Assembly: GCA_018433765.1 (NCBI GenBank)
Contig: JAHDQO010000021.1
Location: 203,049 to 267,048 of the forward strand
DNA length: 64,000 nt
DNA from: Tissierellales bacterium
GTDB lineage: Bacteria; Bacillota; Clostridia; Tissierellales; Sedimentibacteraceae
Direction: 5' to 3'
The stretch's first letter is position 1. Each line of letters opens with the position of its first letter. A model generated the notes under the pieces. The model was not told the DNA's origin. It saw nothing but the letters and a program-made list of their open reading frames with translations, and did not search any database. The position numbers and the translations under genes were made by a program. Shown piece after piece: positions 35,219-44,064 of this stretch.

Positions 35219-36640
35219 TTATTTCTTTTCAAACTTGCCAAATGCATCTACATCAATACTGATGATATTATCATTTTTTTCAATAAATCTAACTTTTATT
35301 GTCGGCCAAATTGGATCATCCCATATAGTAAAGAATTCGTTGTCTCCTAAATAGCCAAGTTCTCCATTCCAATCAAATCTATCAATACACAATTTATTGT
35401 TTTTAATAGATATTTCTTGAACTCCAAAAAGTTTACTATGAAATGAGCCGCAGTATTTATTTAAATTAGGTATTTCTTTTTGTTTTTCTTTTAATTCTTT
35501 TAATTTAAGTTCATTCTTTTCAATTTTATCTAGTTTTTCTTTATGTCTTTTTAAGAATGGCTCATTATAGTTATAAATATTGCTTTTATTTGTTACAAGA
35601 TCAATAATATATCTCATTATAGGCTGATGCATATAATTTTGGTCCATATTAGATAGTATTACTATACCTAAATTGTATTCTGGACATAAAACGTTAAATG
35701 CTGAATAACCATCAATTGAGCCTCCATGTAAGAAACATTTAACACCGTTAAATTCATAAACAAACCAACCTAATCCATAGCATGGAATAAAAATGTCCTC
35801 CATAGAGTCTCTTTCAAATAAGTCCAAATCAATTACAGTATGCGCTCTATGCATTTTCTCCATATCTTCTTTTCTTACCAAATCACGTCCATCAGAAAGA
35901 TTGAATTTTAACCACTCAACCATTTCATCTACTGATGACACTATTGAACCTGCAGAACCAGCATTATCAATATTTCTTCTTTTTATTTTAGCTATTTTAC
36001 CATCAATTATCATATGAGGCTCTGTTTTTTCTTTATGATTTTCCATATATTCATGTAGCGAATTACTTTCTTTCATACCTAAATAATCAAGAATTTCTTT
36101 TTTTACAAATTCATGCCATATCATGCCTGTAACGTTTTCAACAATCTTTCCTGCTATTATAAAGTTTAAATTTTCATAAAAGAAAAAATCCCTAAACTCC
36201 AAATCAAACGGTATATATTTAGACCTTTTAATCATTTCATCATTAGTAAAACGAGAACCATAAAACAAGAAGTTACCATATGGTTTATAAGTATATCCGC
36301 TTCTCATACTTAGTATGTCTTTTATACTCATATGTTCTGTAGCATATTCACAAGATGTCTCAAAATCTGGTATATATTTTTTAACCTTATCTTCCCAGCT
36401 GTCAATCAGTCCTCTTTTTATTAATATAGCAATACATAAAGATGTAAAAGATTTCGAAGCTGAACCTATAGAAAATAGAGAATTAGTTTCAACAGGTGTT
36501 TTTTTATCTATATCCTTGTACCCATACCCCTTTTTGAAAATAACCTGATTGTCTTTTACCACTCCAACTGCCAAACCTGACATTTTCCAATTTTCTAGAT
36601 TTTCATTGATAAATTCGTCAATTTGTTCAAAATTATACAT
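35219..36640 (-). CDS. beta-lactamase-fold serine hydrolase (copy A)
   Basis: A 473-residue class C beta-lactamase-like hydrolase. The nucleophile motif is SASKS near 58, FYENLNFIIAG (Tyr-x-Asn) is near 155, and HGGSIDGYS is the KTG counterpart near 305. A coiled, lysine- and glutamate-rich linker (about 370-400) leads into a C-terminal lipocalin-like domain. It is only distantly similar to copy B, in contrast to the two GH39 copies. Cytoplasmic; D-peptide or ester hydrolysis is likely. The ATG at 36640 follows GAGGAGG. Confidence 0.83.
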   Translation of the reverse strand: MYNFEQIDEFINENLENWKMSGLAVGVVKDNQVIFKKGYGYKDIDKKTPVETNSLFSIGSASKSFTSLCIAILIKRGLIDSWEDKVKKYIPDFETSCEYATEHMSIKDILSMRSGYTYKPYGNFLFYGSRFTNDEMIKRSKYIPFDLEFRDFFFYENLNFIIAGKIVENVTGMIWHEFVKKEILDYLGMKESNSLHEYMENHKEKTEPHMIIDGKIAKIKRRNIDNAGSAGSIVSSVDEMVEWLKFNLSDGRDLVRKEDMEKMHRAHTVIDLDLFERDSMEDIFIPCYGLGWFVYEFNGVKCFLHGGSIDGYSAFNVLCPEYNLGIVILSNMDQNYMHQPIMRYIIDLVTNKSNIYNYNEPFLKRHKEKLDKIEKNELKLKELKEKQKEIPNLNKYCGSFHSKLFGVQEISIKNNKLCIDRFDWNGELGYLGDNEFFTIWDDPIWPTIKVRFIEKNDNIISIDVDAFGKFEKK

Positions 36641-36740
36641 TTTGACCTCCTCATTAATATTCATTAACTTAATCCTTCAACCATCAATCAAGTCTAAACA
36701 ATTAAAATTCTTTATTTATATAAATTTAAAATTGTTTCTA

Positions 36741-37769
36741 TTATTTTAAAACCTTTTTAAAAATCTCCATAAAATTATTTCCCAAAATATCAGTAATTTG
36801 TTCCTGACTAAAATTCCTTCTTTGCATTTCTTCTATTATATTTGGAATATCAGCATATCCTTTTATTGAATCAAAAGATTTTCTGCTTATACCTTTTAAT
36901 TCTTCTTCTGCTACATACTTCATAATTTTATCGCATAAATCAAAACCAAATCCTACATATTTATGTCCAACTAGGTTTGCTATATGTTCAATATGATCTA
37001 CATAACCTTTTATGTTTGCTTTAGAGTCTGTTTCGTCTGAAACTAGTATGTTAGCACAATTTATACCTATAATGCCACCTGCTTTAGCTATAGCTTTTAT
37101 TTGTTCATCAGTTAAATTTCTCATAATGTTTACTAATGCTCTACTGTTTGAATGCGAAGCAATAACTGGCTGATTAGAATACTCTATTACATCCCAAAAG
37201 CCTTCATCATTTAAATGAGTTACATCTATTAGCATACCTAATTCTTCTGCTTTCTCTATAAGGCTAACACCAAATTCAGTCAATCCACCTTTTTTTCCTT
37301 CTTTAATTGTCCCAAAATAGCAACCATCACCAGCAAAATTTCTTCTTGACCAAGTTAAACCAACTAGTCTAACTCCTAGTTTATAAAAAACATTTAATAA
37401 AGATATATCATTATATAATGGTTCTACTCCCTCAAATGAAAGTAATATAGCAATTTTTCCATCGTTTATAGTGTTAATAATATCATTATATGAAAGACAT
37501 AAAGCAAAACTATCTTTTGATTCTTCAATCTCTTCATATAAAGAATTGATTTGCTTTAGTGCTCTTCTTAAAGCCATTTCTGGCAGAAACTCTCCATCTA
37601 AATATATTGAAGAAACTATTACGTTTACTCCACCTTTTTTAAAATCTTCAAGATAATCTTCTATCAATACTTTCTTTCTGCCATATTTTCTTTGACGAAC
37701 TAAGTCAAATAATAAATCTAAATGTGAATCTATAATTATACTGTTATTTAAAATATTTTTTTTGTCCAT
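36741..37769 (-). CDS. M19 membrane-dipeptidase family protein
   Basis: A 342-residue zinc dipeptidase of the renal dipeptidase family, which cleaves dipeptides including those with a C-terminal D-residue. Metal ligands are visible as IDSHLDLLFD near 13, the bridging glutamate in LLSFEGVEPL near 115, and histidines in DVTHLNDEG near 183 and IASHSNSRAL near 205, with the aspartate in GFGFD near 280. No signal peptide or anchor is present, so it is cytoplasmic. It lies between the MFS carrier and serine hydrolase A in the same operon. Confidence 0.9.
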   Translation of the reverse strand: MDKKNILNNSIIIDSHLDLLFDLVRQRKYGRKKVLIEDYLEDFKKGGVNVIVSSIYLDGEFLPEMALRRALKQINSLYEEIEESKDSFALCLSYNDIINTINDGKIAILLSFEGVEPLYNDISLLNVFYKLGVRLVGLTWSRRNFAGDGCYFGTIKEGKKGGLTEFGVSLIEKAEELGMLIDVTHLNDEGFWDVIEYSNQPVIASHSNSRALVNIMRNLTDEQIKAIAKAGGIIGINCANILVSDETDSKANIKGYVDHIEHIANLVGHKYVGFGFDLCDKIMKYVAEEELKGISRKSFDSIKGYADIPNIIEEMQRRNFSQEQITDILGNNFMEIFKKVLK

Positions 37770-37810
37770 ATAATTCTCCTTTTTAGTAATTATGCATTAG
37801 CCTTATTTTC

Positions 37811-39139
37811 TTAATCTAGATTATTTCTTAACATCTTATTGTCTTTACAATTATCACAAAATATGTTTGTCAATATAACTAAACCACATGGAATAAAAAT
37901 AAGAGCAACAACTATATAACTTGTCAAATAAGGTGACTCTAGTGTAAATAAATATCTATTAAATATTACACCTCCTAAAATTTGAGATAATCCCATAGTT
38001 AAATAATTCACTGCACTCATTTGAGTTCGCAGTTCATTACCAGAAATATTCATAAGTATTTCTGCATTAATACCTCTTAATCCTGTATATACTCCATTTC
38101 CAATTAATATTAATGATATAGTCAAATAGATATATATATTTATTGATGTATCAACAGATTTATTTAAGAGATATATAAAGATGAAGAAGATTCCAACAAC
38201 TATTTGTATAAGACCTCTTGTTTTAAATATCCCAACTCTTTTAGATAATGCTGAATTAAAATATATTAAAAGCATAGGAATAAAACTATTGATTACCATT
38301 ACTATTGATACATTTTGTCTATCAATCCCCAATGAACTAAATACTATAGAAAAAAAAGGTTGTACAAATGAGTATGCTAATGATGTAAATGCAGTTAATA
38401 TAATATATATTATTATTTTTTTGCTCTTAACAATTTTAGAAAAATCAAATCTCATATTGTTAGGATTAATATTTTTAACTCCATAATCACTTGTTCTTTC
38501 ATTTAAAAAAATCAAAGGAATAAAGCCAAACAATAATACTATTATGCTAATATAGAAAATCATGTTATATGAGTGAAGGTATTGACTTAAAACGCTTGCA
38601 TTTAATTTACTTATTTCTGCTGTTAACATTTTTGCCTCTTTATAAGAAACACCTAATAATTTAGAAAATTTATAAACTACAGAAGTCCCTCCTAACAGCA
38701 TTCCAAGAGTTGTTCCTAACATGTTTGACAAATACACTTTTGTATATGAACTTGTCTTTTGTTCTACAGTTGAATAGATATCAACAAATGGAATTGCTAA
38801 TATATCAAAAGTCATTAACCCTATTGAAAAACTGATAACAGCTAATGAAAGTGCAATATTGCTAGAAGCAAATATAAATAGAAAAAATGGTAAAGCAATT
38901 AGTAATAAACAAAAAATCATAAGTTTCTTATATGTTATACTATTTACCTTGTTAGACATAACAGAGCCTATAATAGCTCCTATACCCATAAAAACAGAAT
39001 AATAGCTTACTAATATTCTAGTATCTGGAGAAGAATGTAAAAAAGTAGGTATTATATCTAGGCACACTCCAGAAACGAAACCAGTTGAAAAAAACAAACA
39101 AATAAATAAATTAATATTTCTATTTTCTCTTGTCATCAA
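37811..39139 (-). CDS. major facilitator superfamily transporter
   Basis: A 442-residue membrane protein with about twelve hydrophobic segments and a central cytoplasmic loop (residues about 215-240). It is the first gene of the operon carrying the M19 dipeptidase, the two serine hydrolases, Nif3 and the two GH39 genes, and follows a strong promoter with an adjacent putative operator. It probably imports the glycoside or peptide that these enzymes break down, or exports a product. Subfamily cannot be assigned by eye. Confidence 0.85.
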   Translation of the reverse strand: MMTRENRNINLFICLFFSTGFVSGVCLDIIPTFLHSSPDTRILVSYYSVFMGIGAIIGSVMSNKVNSITYKKLMIFCLLLIALPFFLFIFASSNIALSLAVISFSIGLMTFDILAIPFVDIYSTVEQKTSSYTKVYLSNMLGTTLGMLLGGTSVVYKFSKLLGVSYKEAKMLTAEISKLNASVLSQYLHSYNMIFYISIIVLLFGFIPLIFLNERTSDYGVKNINPNNMRFDFSKIVKSKKIIIYIILTAFTSLAYSFVQPFFSIVFSSLGIDRQNVSIVMVINSFIPMLLIYFNSALSKRVGIFKTRGLIQIVVGIFFIFIYLLNKSVDTSINIYIYLTISLILIGNGVYTGLRGINAEILMNISGNELRTQMSAVNYLTMGLSQILGGVIFNRYLFTLESPYLTSYIVVALIFIPCGLVILTNIFCDNCKDNKMLRNNLD

Positions 39140-39248
39140 AAATACTCCTATTCATAGCTAGCATATAATATTTGTGTTAAATAAAATTAATCATAGCAAT
39201 AATAATTAATTATTTAAGAGTACTATGTTTGTTAATTTTAAATTAACA

Positions 39249-39258
39249 TTGTTAAGTA
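39249..39258. promoter_or_regulatory. putative ROK operator at the MFS promoter
   Basis: TTGTTAAGTA lies two bases from the -10 of the MFS promoter. The same word is found at the glucuronate operon promoter (41817) and near the cysteine synthase-like gene (40490-40499, complement). Confidence 0.5.
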
Positions 39259-39259
39259 T

Positions 39260-39288
39260 ATTGTATATTAATTTTTTTATCTTGTCAA
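39260..39288 (-). promoter_or_regulatory. sigma-A promoter of the MFS/dipeptidase/GH39 operon
   Basis: TTGACA, 17 bases, TACAAT on the minus strand, about 120 bases upstream of the MFS start. Confidence 0.72.
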
Positions 39289-39377
39289 TTAATATACAAA
39301 TAAATTAGAAACATTTAATGTTGAAAATATTTAGAAAAGTAAAGGTTTTATTATTATGATTTAGAAAAGTATTAAAA

Positions 39378-39428
39378 ATATTAAGTGTATATAAACCTCT
39401 ATCCTTTATTAGCAATCTATATACACTT
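39378..39428 (-). terminator. terminator after the cysteine synthase-like gene
   Basis: AAGTGTATATA and its exact complement form an 11-bp stem with a long loop, followed on the minus strand by TTAATATTTTT. The loop is large for an intrinsic terminator, so confidence is moderate. Confidence 0.6.
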
Positions 39429-39446
39429 TAATTTATTAATTATTGC

Positions 39447-40415
39447 CTATTTATATTGCCATAAGTCGGAACTTAAATATTTAGTACCTGAATCAGGTGC
39501 AATTATTACTATATTCTTACCTGAATATTCATTTTTTAAAAGTTTGACTGCTGCCGCCAAATTTGCACCAGTTGAAATACCTGCGAATATACATTCTTCA
39601 GATGCTAAAAGTCTTGTATGTTTAATTGCTTCATCATCTGTTATAGATATAAAACCATCTATATAATTCTTAGTTTCTTCATTAATAAATGGCAAATCCA
39701 TCATATATCCTCCGCCCTGTATAGAATGCTCAAAAGTTCCAGTACTCTGCGGCTTGCCATATTTAACAGCATTGTTAGGTTCTATACCAAAGCATTTAAC
39801 TTGTTTGTTGTATTTTTTAAATGCCTTTGATATACCAATAAAACTTCCACCAGTACCCATAAAATCAGTAAAAACATCAATTTTTCCATCAAGTTGATCT
39901 ATTATTTCTTTTGCTGTTGATAGTTCCCCAGCTCTGTAAGTGCTAGGATTTTTAAATTGGTCTGCTCTAAATGCATTATATTTGTTTGTAAGTCTTTGAG
40001 CTTCTTCTTCTACTAGCTGTAAATCTCCACCTGATACTTGTCCCTTAATAGATTCAGGCAGCTGCGGTACTAATACTACTTTAGCTCCAAAAGCTTTCAT
40101 CATTTTAGCTCTTTCTATTGAGTTACCTTCTGACATTACAGCAATAAATTCATATCCTTTTAATTTACAAGCTATAGCTAATCCAGTTCCCATATTTCCA
40201 CTGGTCAATTCAACTATAGTCTGACCTTTTTTTAGAAATCCTTTATTCTCTGCATCTTTAATCATTTGGATAGCTACTTTATCTTTTTTACTAAGTCCAG
40301 GTGATAAATACTCTAGTTTAAGAAATATATTACCATCTATATTTTTTGTTATATTATTTAATTTTATCAGGGGTGTATTACCTATTGTCTCTAAAACGTT
40401 TTTACAATATTTCAT
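39447..40415 (-). CDS. cysteine synthase family PLP enzyme
   Basis: A 322-residue fold-type II PLP protein related to CysK/CysM. It begins with LETIGNTPLIKLN. The Schiff-base lysine lies in LSPGLSKKDKVAIQM near 44, where the family usually reads SVKDR. The substrate loop is ELTSGNMGTGLA near 72 and the phosphate loop GTGGSF near 180. The altered lysine motif suggests a non-standard beta-replacement substrate. It is a single-gene unit between the MFS operon and the ROK gene and has the putative ROK operator in its promoter region. Confidence 0.85.
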   Translation of the reverse strand: MKYCKNVLETIGNTPLIKLNNITKNIDGNIFLKLEYLSPGLSKKDKVAIQMIKDAENKGFLKKGQTIVELTSGNMGTGLAIACKLKGYEFIAVMSEGNSIERAKMMKAFGAKVVLVPQLPESIKGQVSGGDLQLVEEEAQRLTNKYNAFRADQFKNPSTYRAGELSTAKEIIDQLDGKIDVFTDFMGTGGSFIGISKAFKKYNKQVKCFGIEPNNAVKYGKPQSTGTFEHSIQGGGYMMDLPFINEETKNYIDGFISITDDEAIKHTRLLASEECIFAGISTGANLAAAVKLLKNEYSGKNIVIIAPDSGTKYLSSDLWQYK

Positions 40416-40487
40416 CTCTACCTCCAGAATTTTTATTTATTCTTATTATACAGTGGTAAATTATACTTTACAAGCACATAGTTAATT

Positions 40488-40499
40488 TTTACTTAACAA
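40488..40499. promoter_or_regulatory. putative ROK operator upstream of the cysteine synthase-like gene
   Basis: TTTACTTAACAA is the exact complement of TTGTTAAGTAAA at 41817. On the minus strand the match extends (TTGTTAAGTAAA then TTAACTA). A TATAAT at 40460-40465 (minus) lies downstream of it. Confidence 0.5.
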
Positions 40500-40514
40500 G
40501 CAATTTGAAAATCA

Positions 40515-40558
40515 CAAAAAAATAAGGCACTTAATTATTACACATTAAGTTACCTATT
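40515..40558 (-). terminator. terminator after the ROK regulator gene
   Basis: A 15-bp imperfect stem (AATAAGGCACTTAAT with ATTAAGTTACCTATT) is followed by a run of T on the minus strand. Confidence 0.75.
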
Positions 40559-40574
40559 ATTTTTAAATACATTT

Positions 40575-41714
40575 CTATAAAGAAATGTTTTCAATTTTTA
40601 AGAAACTTTTTATATTATTCACTGCTGCCCCATAAGCACATGAATTTTCTCCAAAATCAGATAACACTATTTTCTTATAATTATTCATAGTAGATTTTAA
40701 ATTATTTTTCAATTCATCTAACATATAAGGAAACTTTCTAATTATATTACTATTAATTATTATAATTTCAGAATTAAAAGTATTTATAACATTATTTAAC
40801 CCTAGAGATAAATAATCAATAAATTCTTTTAAAACTAAATTATTTTCTGGCTCTTTAATATTCTCTAAAATACTATTTATTTCAGAATTCTTATATTCTT
40901 TTTTTAGCATATCTAAAACGACTTTCTCTGAACAATATCTTTCTAAACAACCTCTATTACCGCATGGACAGGGTCTGCCATTTAGATCAACTATCATATG
41001 CCCTATTTCACCAGCAAAACCATTTAAACCTTTATATATTTTATTGTCAATTATTATTCCTAAACCAAGACCTGATGTTATGTTTAAATATAATATATTT
41101 TTATTACTATTATAATTAAATATTTTTTCAGCAAAAACACTAAATTGATTATTATTTTGAATAAAAACATCAACATTATATTTTTCTTCTAATAATTGTT
41201 TTAGTTTTATATCTTTCCAGTTTAAAGAAGGACTAAATATTATGTCACCATTATTATTTACTACTCCATGAATCCCAATAGAAATACCAATAACACCAAA
41301 TTTGCAAGAAGGTAATTTTTTAATTAAATTATCTATATTTGAATACAATTTACTTATTATATTATCAAAAAAAGTATTATCTATATTTACTTGAATATTA
41401 TTAATTAATTCACCTACTAGGTTAGTGACTATAAAAACCATTTTATTGAAGTCAATTTCTACACCAATTGAATATCCTGCACTCTTATTTATTGATAAAA
41501 GTATAGGATTTCTTCCAACATTTGCAGTTTCAGTTTTCTTTTCTATCAAAAGTTCATCATTTAAAAGTTCTGAAACTTGTGAAGAAACAGTTACTTTATT
41601 AATGTATGTTTTCTTAGAAATATCTGCACGTGATATTTCTTTGTTATTTACTATTTGTTCAATAATTTTACTTCTATTTATATTTTTTATATATTTTGAA
41701 TCTGCTGTTACCAA
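40575..41714 (-). CDS. ROK-family transcription regulator (NagC/XylR type)
   Basis: A 379-residue repressor with an N-terminal winged HTH (RADISKKTYINKVTVSSQVSELLNDELLIEK, about 28-58) and a C-terminal ROK sugar-binding domain. The ROK zinc motif is GRPCPCGNRGCLERYCS near 250, preceded by GEIGHMIVD. TTG start directly behind TAGGAGGTG. It is divergent from the glucuronate operon, so it most likely represses it and responds to a pathway sugar acid. ROK proteins are less usual than GntR-type regulators for hexuronate genes. Confidence 0.88.
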   Translation of the reverse strand: MVTADSKYIKNINRSKIIEQIVNNKEISRADISKKTYINKVTVSSQVSELLNDELLIEKKTETANVGRNPILLSINKSAGYSIGVEIDFNKMVFIVTNLVGELINNIQVNIDNTFFDNIISKLYSNIDNLIKKLPSCKFGVIGISIGIHGVVNNNGDIIFSPSLNWKDIKLKQLLEEKYNVDVFIQNNNQFSVFAEKIFNYNSNKNILYLNITSGLGLGIIIDNKIYKGLNGFAGEIGHMIVDLNGRPCPCGNRGCLERYCSEKVVLDMLKKEYKNSEINSILENIKEPENNLVLKEFIDYLSLGLNNVINTFNSEIIIINSNIIRKFPYMLDELKNNLKSTMNNYKKIVLSDFGENSCAYGAAVNNIKSFLKIENISL

Positions 41715-41806
41715 TAAATCACCTCCTAAAATAAAATACCATAATTTCTAAAAAATTTAAATGATTTTAATTTTATATTTGATATTTTTATTATTATATA
41801 CTATAC

Positions 41807-41832
41807 TATAATTAATTTGTTAAGTAAACTAA
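41807..41832 (+). promoter_or_regulatory. -10 region and putative ROK operator of the glucuronate operon
   Basis: TATAAT at 41807-41812 is followed after four bases by TTGTTAAGTAAACTAA (41817-41832), an imperfect palindrome of the type bound by ROK regulators. No good -35 box lies at 17 bases. Confidence 0.55.
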
Positions 41833-41887
41833 CTATTAATATATTGACCTCTAATTTAAATAATAAAAGTTAAAGAAAGGTGTTTAT

Positions 41888-43288
41888 ATGAAGAAATTTA
41901 TGTGTGAAAATTTTCTTTTAAAGACGAAAACTTCAGAAAAACTTTATCATGATTACGCTAAAAAAATGCCTATATGTGATTACCACTGCCATATATCTCC
42001 TAAAGATATAGCAGAAAATAAGAAATTTAAAAACATAACCGAAATTTGGCTTTATGGCGACCATTATAAGTGGAGAGCTATGAGAAGTAATGGTGTAAAT
42101 GAAGAAGAAATAACCGGCAGTGCAGACGATAAAACTAAATTTAATCAATGGGTAAAAACTATTGAACAATGTATTGGAAACCCGCTATATCATTGGACAC
42201 ATTTGGAGCTTCAAAGATATTTTGGAATAGATGAAGTTTTAAACAGTAAATCTACTAACTATATATGGAATAAATGTAATGAAAGACTTACTGAAAGCAG
42301 CTTTTCGGCTAGAGAAATAATAAAAAAATCTAATGTGAAGGTAATTTGTACTACTGATGATCCAATAGATACTCTCAAATATCATAATATGATTGCAAAT
42401 GATGACAGCTTTGATGTAAAGGTATTACCTACTTATAGACCAGATAAAGCAGTAAATATTGATAAAGATACATATAAAGATTGGATTAAAAAACTTGAAA
42501 ACGTAACTCATAAGGATATTAAAAACTATGATGATTTAAAAAATGCATTGATAGATAGAATAAATTACTTTGAAAAAGCTGGATGTAAAATATCTGACCA
42601 CAGCCTTGAATTACTAGTTTATTGTGAAACTAATCATGATGAAGTAAGTAAAATATTTGATAATTATTTAAAAGGAATTAGCTTATCTGAAACAGATATT
42701 TACAAATATAAAAGTGATTTAATTAACTTTTTTGGCAAAATATATGCTGAAAAAAATTGGGCTATGCAGCTTCATATCGGTGCACTAAGAAATAACAATA
42801 CAAGAATGTTCAAAAAGCTTGGCCCTGATACCGGCTTTGATTCTATAAATGATTGTACATTTGCTGAAAGTTTATCAAAATTACTAAATGAAATGGATAA
42901 AGAAAACAAACTGCCTAAATGTATTTTATATTGCTTGAATCCTAGAGATAACGAAGTTATCGCAACTATGATTGGTAATTTTCAAAGTGAAGGCATAAAA
43001 GGAAAAATTCAATTTGGTTCTGGATGGTGGTTTAACGATCAAAAAGACGGTATTGAAAAACAATTAAAAGCTCTTGCTAATCTAGGTCTATTAAGCAACT
43101 TTGTAGGTATGTTAACAGATTCAAGAAGTTTGCTTTCATACACAAGACATGAATATTTTAGAAGAATATTATGTAATCTCATTGGTCAGTGGGTTGAAGA
43201 TGGAGAATTTCCTAATGATTATGAATTTTTAGGAAAAATAATTGAAAATATCTGTTATTACAATGCTGTAGAATATTTTAATTTTTAA
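41888..43288 (+). CDS. uxaC: glucuronate isomerase
   Basis: A 466-residue full-length uronate isomerase converting D-glucuronate to D-fructuronate (or galacturonate to tagaturonate). Family blocks are MPICDYHCHISPKDIAEN near 27, IWLYGDHYKWRAMRSNG near 52, VKVICTTDDPIDTL near 150, WAMQLHIGALRNNN near 293 and FVGMLTDSRSLLSYTRHEYFRR near 400. First gene of the five-gene operon after AAAGGTG. It acts in the cytoplasm at the entry to the pathway. Confidence 0.96.
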   Translation: MKKFMCENFLLKTKTSEKLYHDYAKKMPICDYHCHISPKDIAENKKFKNITEIWLYGDHYKWRAMRSNGVNEEEITGSADDKTKFNQWVKTIEQCIGNPLYHWTHLELQRYFGIDEVLNSKSTNYIWNKCNERLTESSFSAREIIKKSNVKVICTTDDPIDTLKYHNMIANDDSFDVKVLPTYRPDKAVNIDKDTYKDWIKKLENVTHKDIKNYDDLKNALIDRINYFEKAGCKISDHSLELLVYCETNHDEVSKIFDNYLKGISLSETDIYKYKSDLINFFGKIYAEKNWAMQLHIGALRNNNTRMFKKLGPDTGFDSINDCTFAESLSKLLNEMDKENKLPKCILYCLNPRDNEVIATMIGNFQSEGIKGKIQFGSGWWFNDQKDGIEKQLKALANLGLLSNFVGMLTDSRSLLSYTRHEYFRRILCNLIGQWVEDGEFPNDYEFLGKIIENICYYNAVEYFNF

Positions 43289-43347
43289 GCTAAAGATGAC
43301 TCAATATTTACTAAACATTAAATATTTAATTATATTAGGAGGTATTT

Positions 43348-43992
43348 ATGATTGAAAAAATTAATACATTAAAAAGAATAACTGATGTAGGAGTTGTTGC
43401 TGTAATTAGAGCAGAAAACAGTCAGCAAGCAGAGAAAATTTCAAAAGCTTGTATTAAAGGTGGAATTTCAGCAATAGAAATTACTTATACAGTACCCGGT
43501 GCTACAGAAGTTATAAAGTCACTAAAAGAGACATTTACAGAAGATGAACTAATTGTTGGAGCTGGTACTGTATTGGACTCAGAAACTGCTAGAACTGCCA
43601 TTTTAGCAGGAGCTAAATATATAGTTAGTCCAGCATTTGACTTACCTACATGTAAGCTATGCAACAGATATCAAATACCATATATGCCGGGATGTATGAC
43701 ATTAACAGAAATGATTCATGCAATGGAAGCTGGAGCAGATGTTTTGAAAGTATTTCCAGGAAGTGCGTTTGGACCAAGTATTATAAAAGCAATTAAAGGA
43801 CCCCTTCCACAAGCTGTATTAATGCCTACAGGCGGAGTAAGTTTAGATAATGTAGGTGAATGGATAAAAAATGGCTGTATTGCAGTAGGAGTAGGAGGTA
43901 AACTTACTGCCGGTGCAAAAACTGGAAATTATGAAAAAATTACAGAAACAGCACTATCCTTCGTAAGTAAAGTAAAAGAAGCAAGAAAATAG
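43348..43992 (+). CDS. eda: KDPG aldolase (2-keto-3-deoxy-6-phosphogluconate aldolase)
   Basis: A 214-residue class I aldolase that splits 2-keto-3-deoxy-6-phosphogluconate into pyruvate and glyceraldehyde 3-phosphate. Signatures are VVAVIRAENSQQA, the catalytic glutamate region AIEITYTVPGA near 45, and the Schiff-base lysine in DVLKVFPGS near 133, with the phosphate loop PTGGV near 160. Second gene of the operon, with AGGAGGT in front of the ATG. Confidence 0.94.
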   Translation: MIEKINTLKRITDVGVVAVIRAENSQQAEKISKACIKGGISAIEITYTVPGATEVIKSLKETFTEDELIVGAGTVLDSETARTAILAGAKYIVSPAFDLPTCKLCNRYQIPYMPGCMTLTEMIHAMEAGADVLKVFPGSAFGPSIIKAIKGPLPQAVLMPTGGVSLDNVGEWIKNGCIAVGVGGKLTAGAKTGNYEKITETALSFVSKVKEARK

Positions 43993-44064
43993 TTTTATTA
44001 AAACAAAATATAAAATAATAGAGACTAGGAATAATGATATTTTTTAAGTAAGGAGGATTTTTAA

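Noticed and set aside
31808..36640. The two serine hydrolases as a recent duplication because both frames are 481 codons long
   Set aside because: The equal length is coincidence; their sequences differ widely apart from the active-site motifs.
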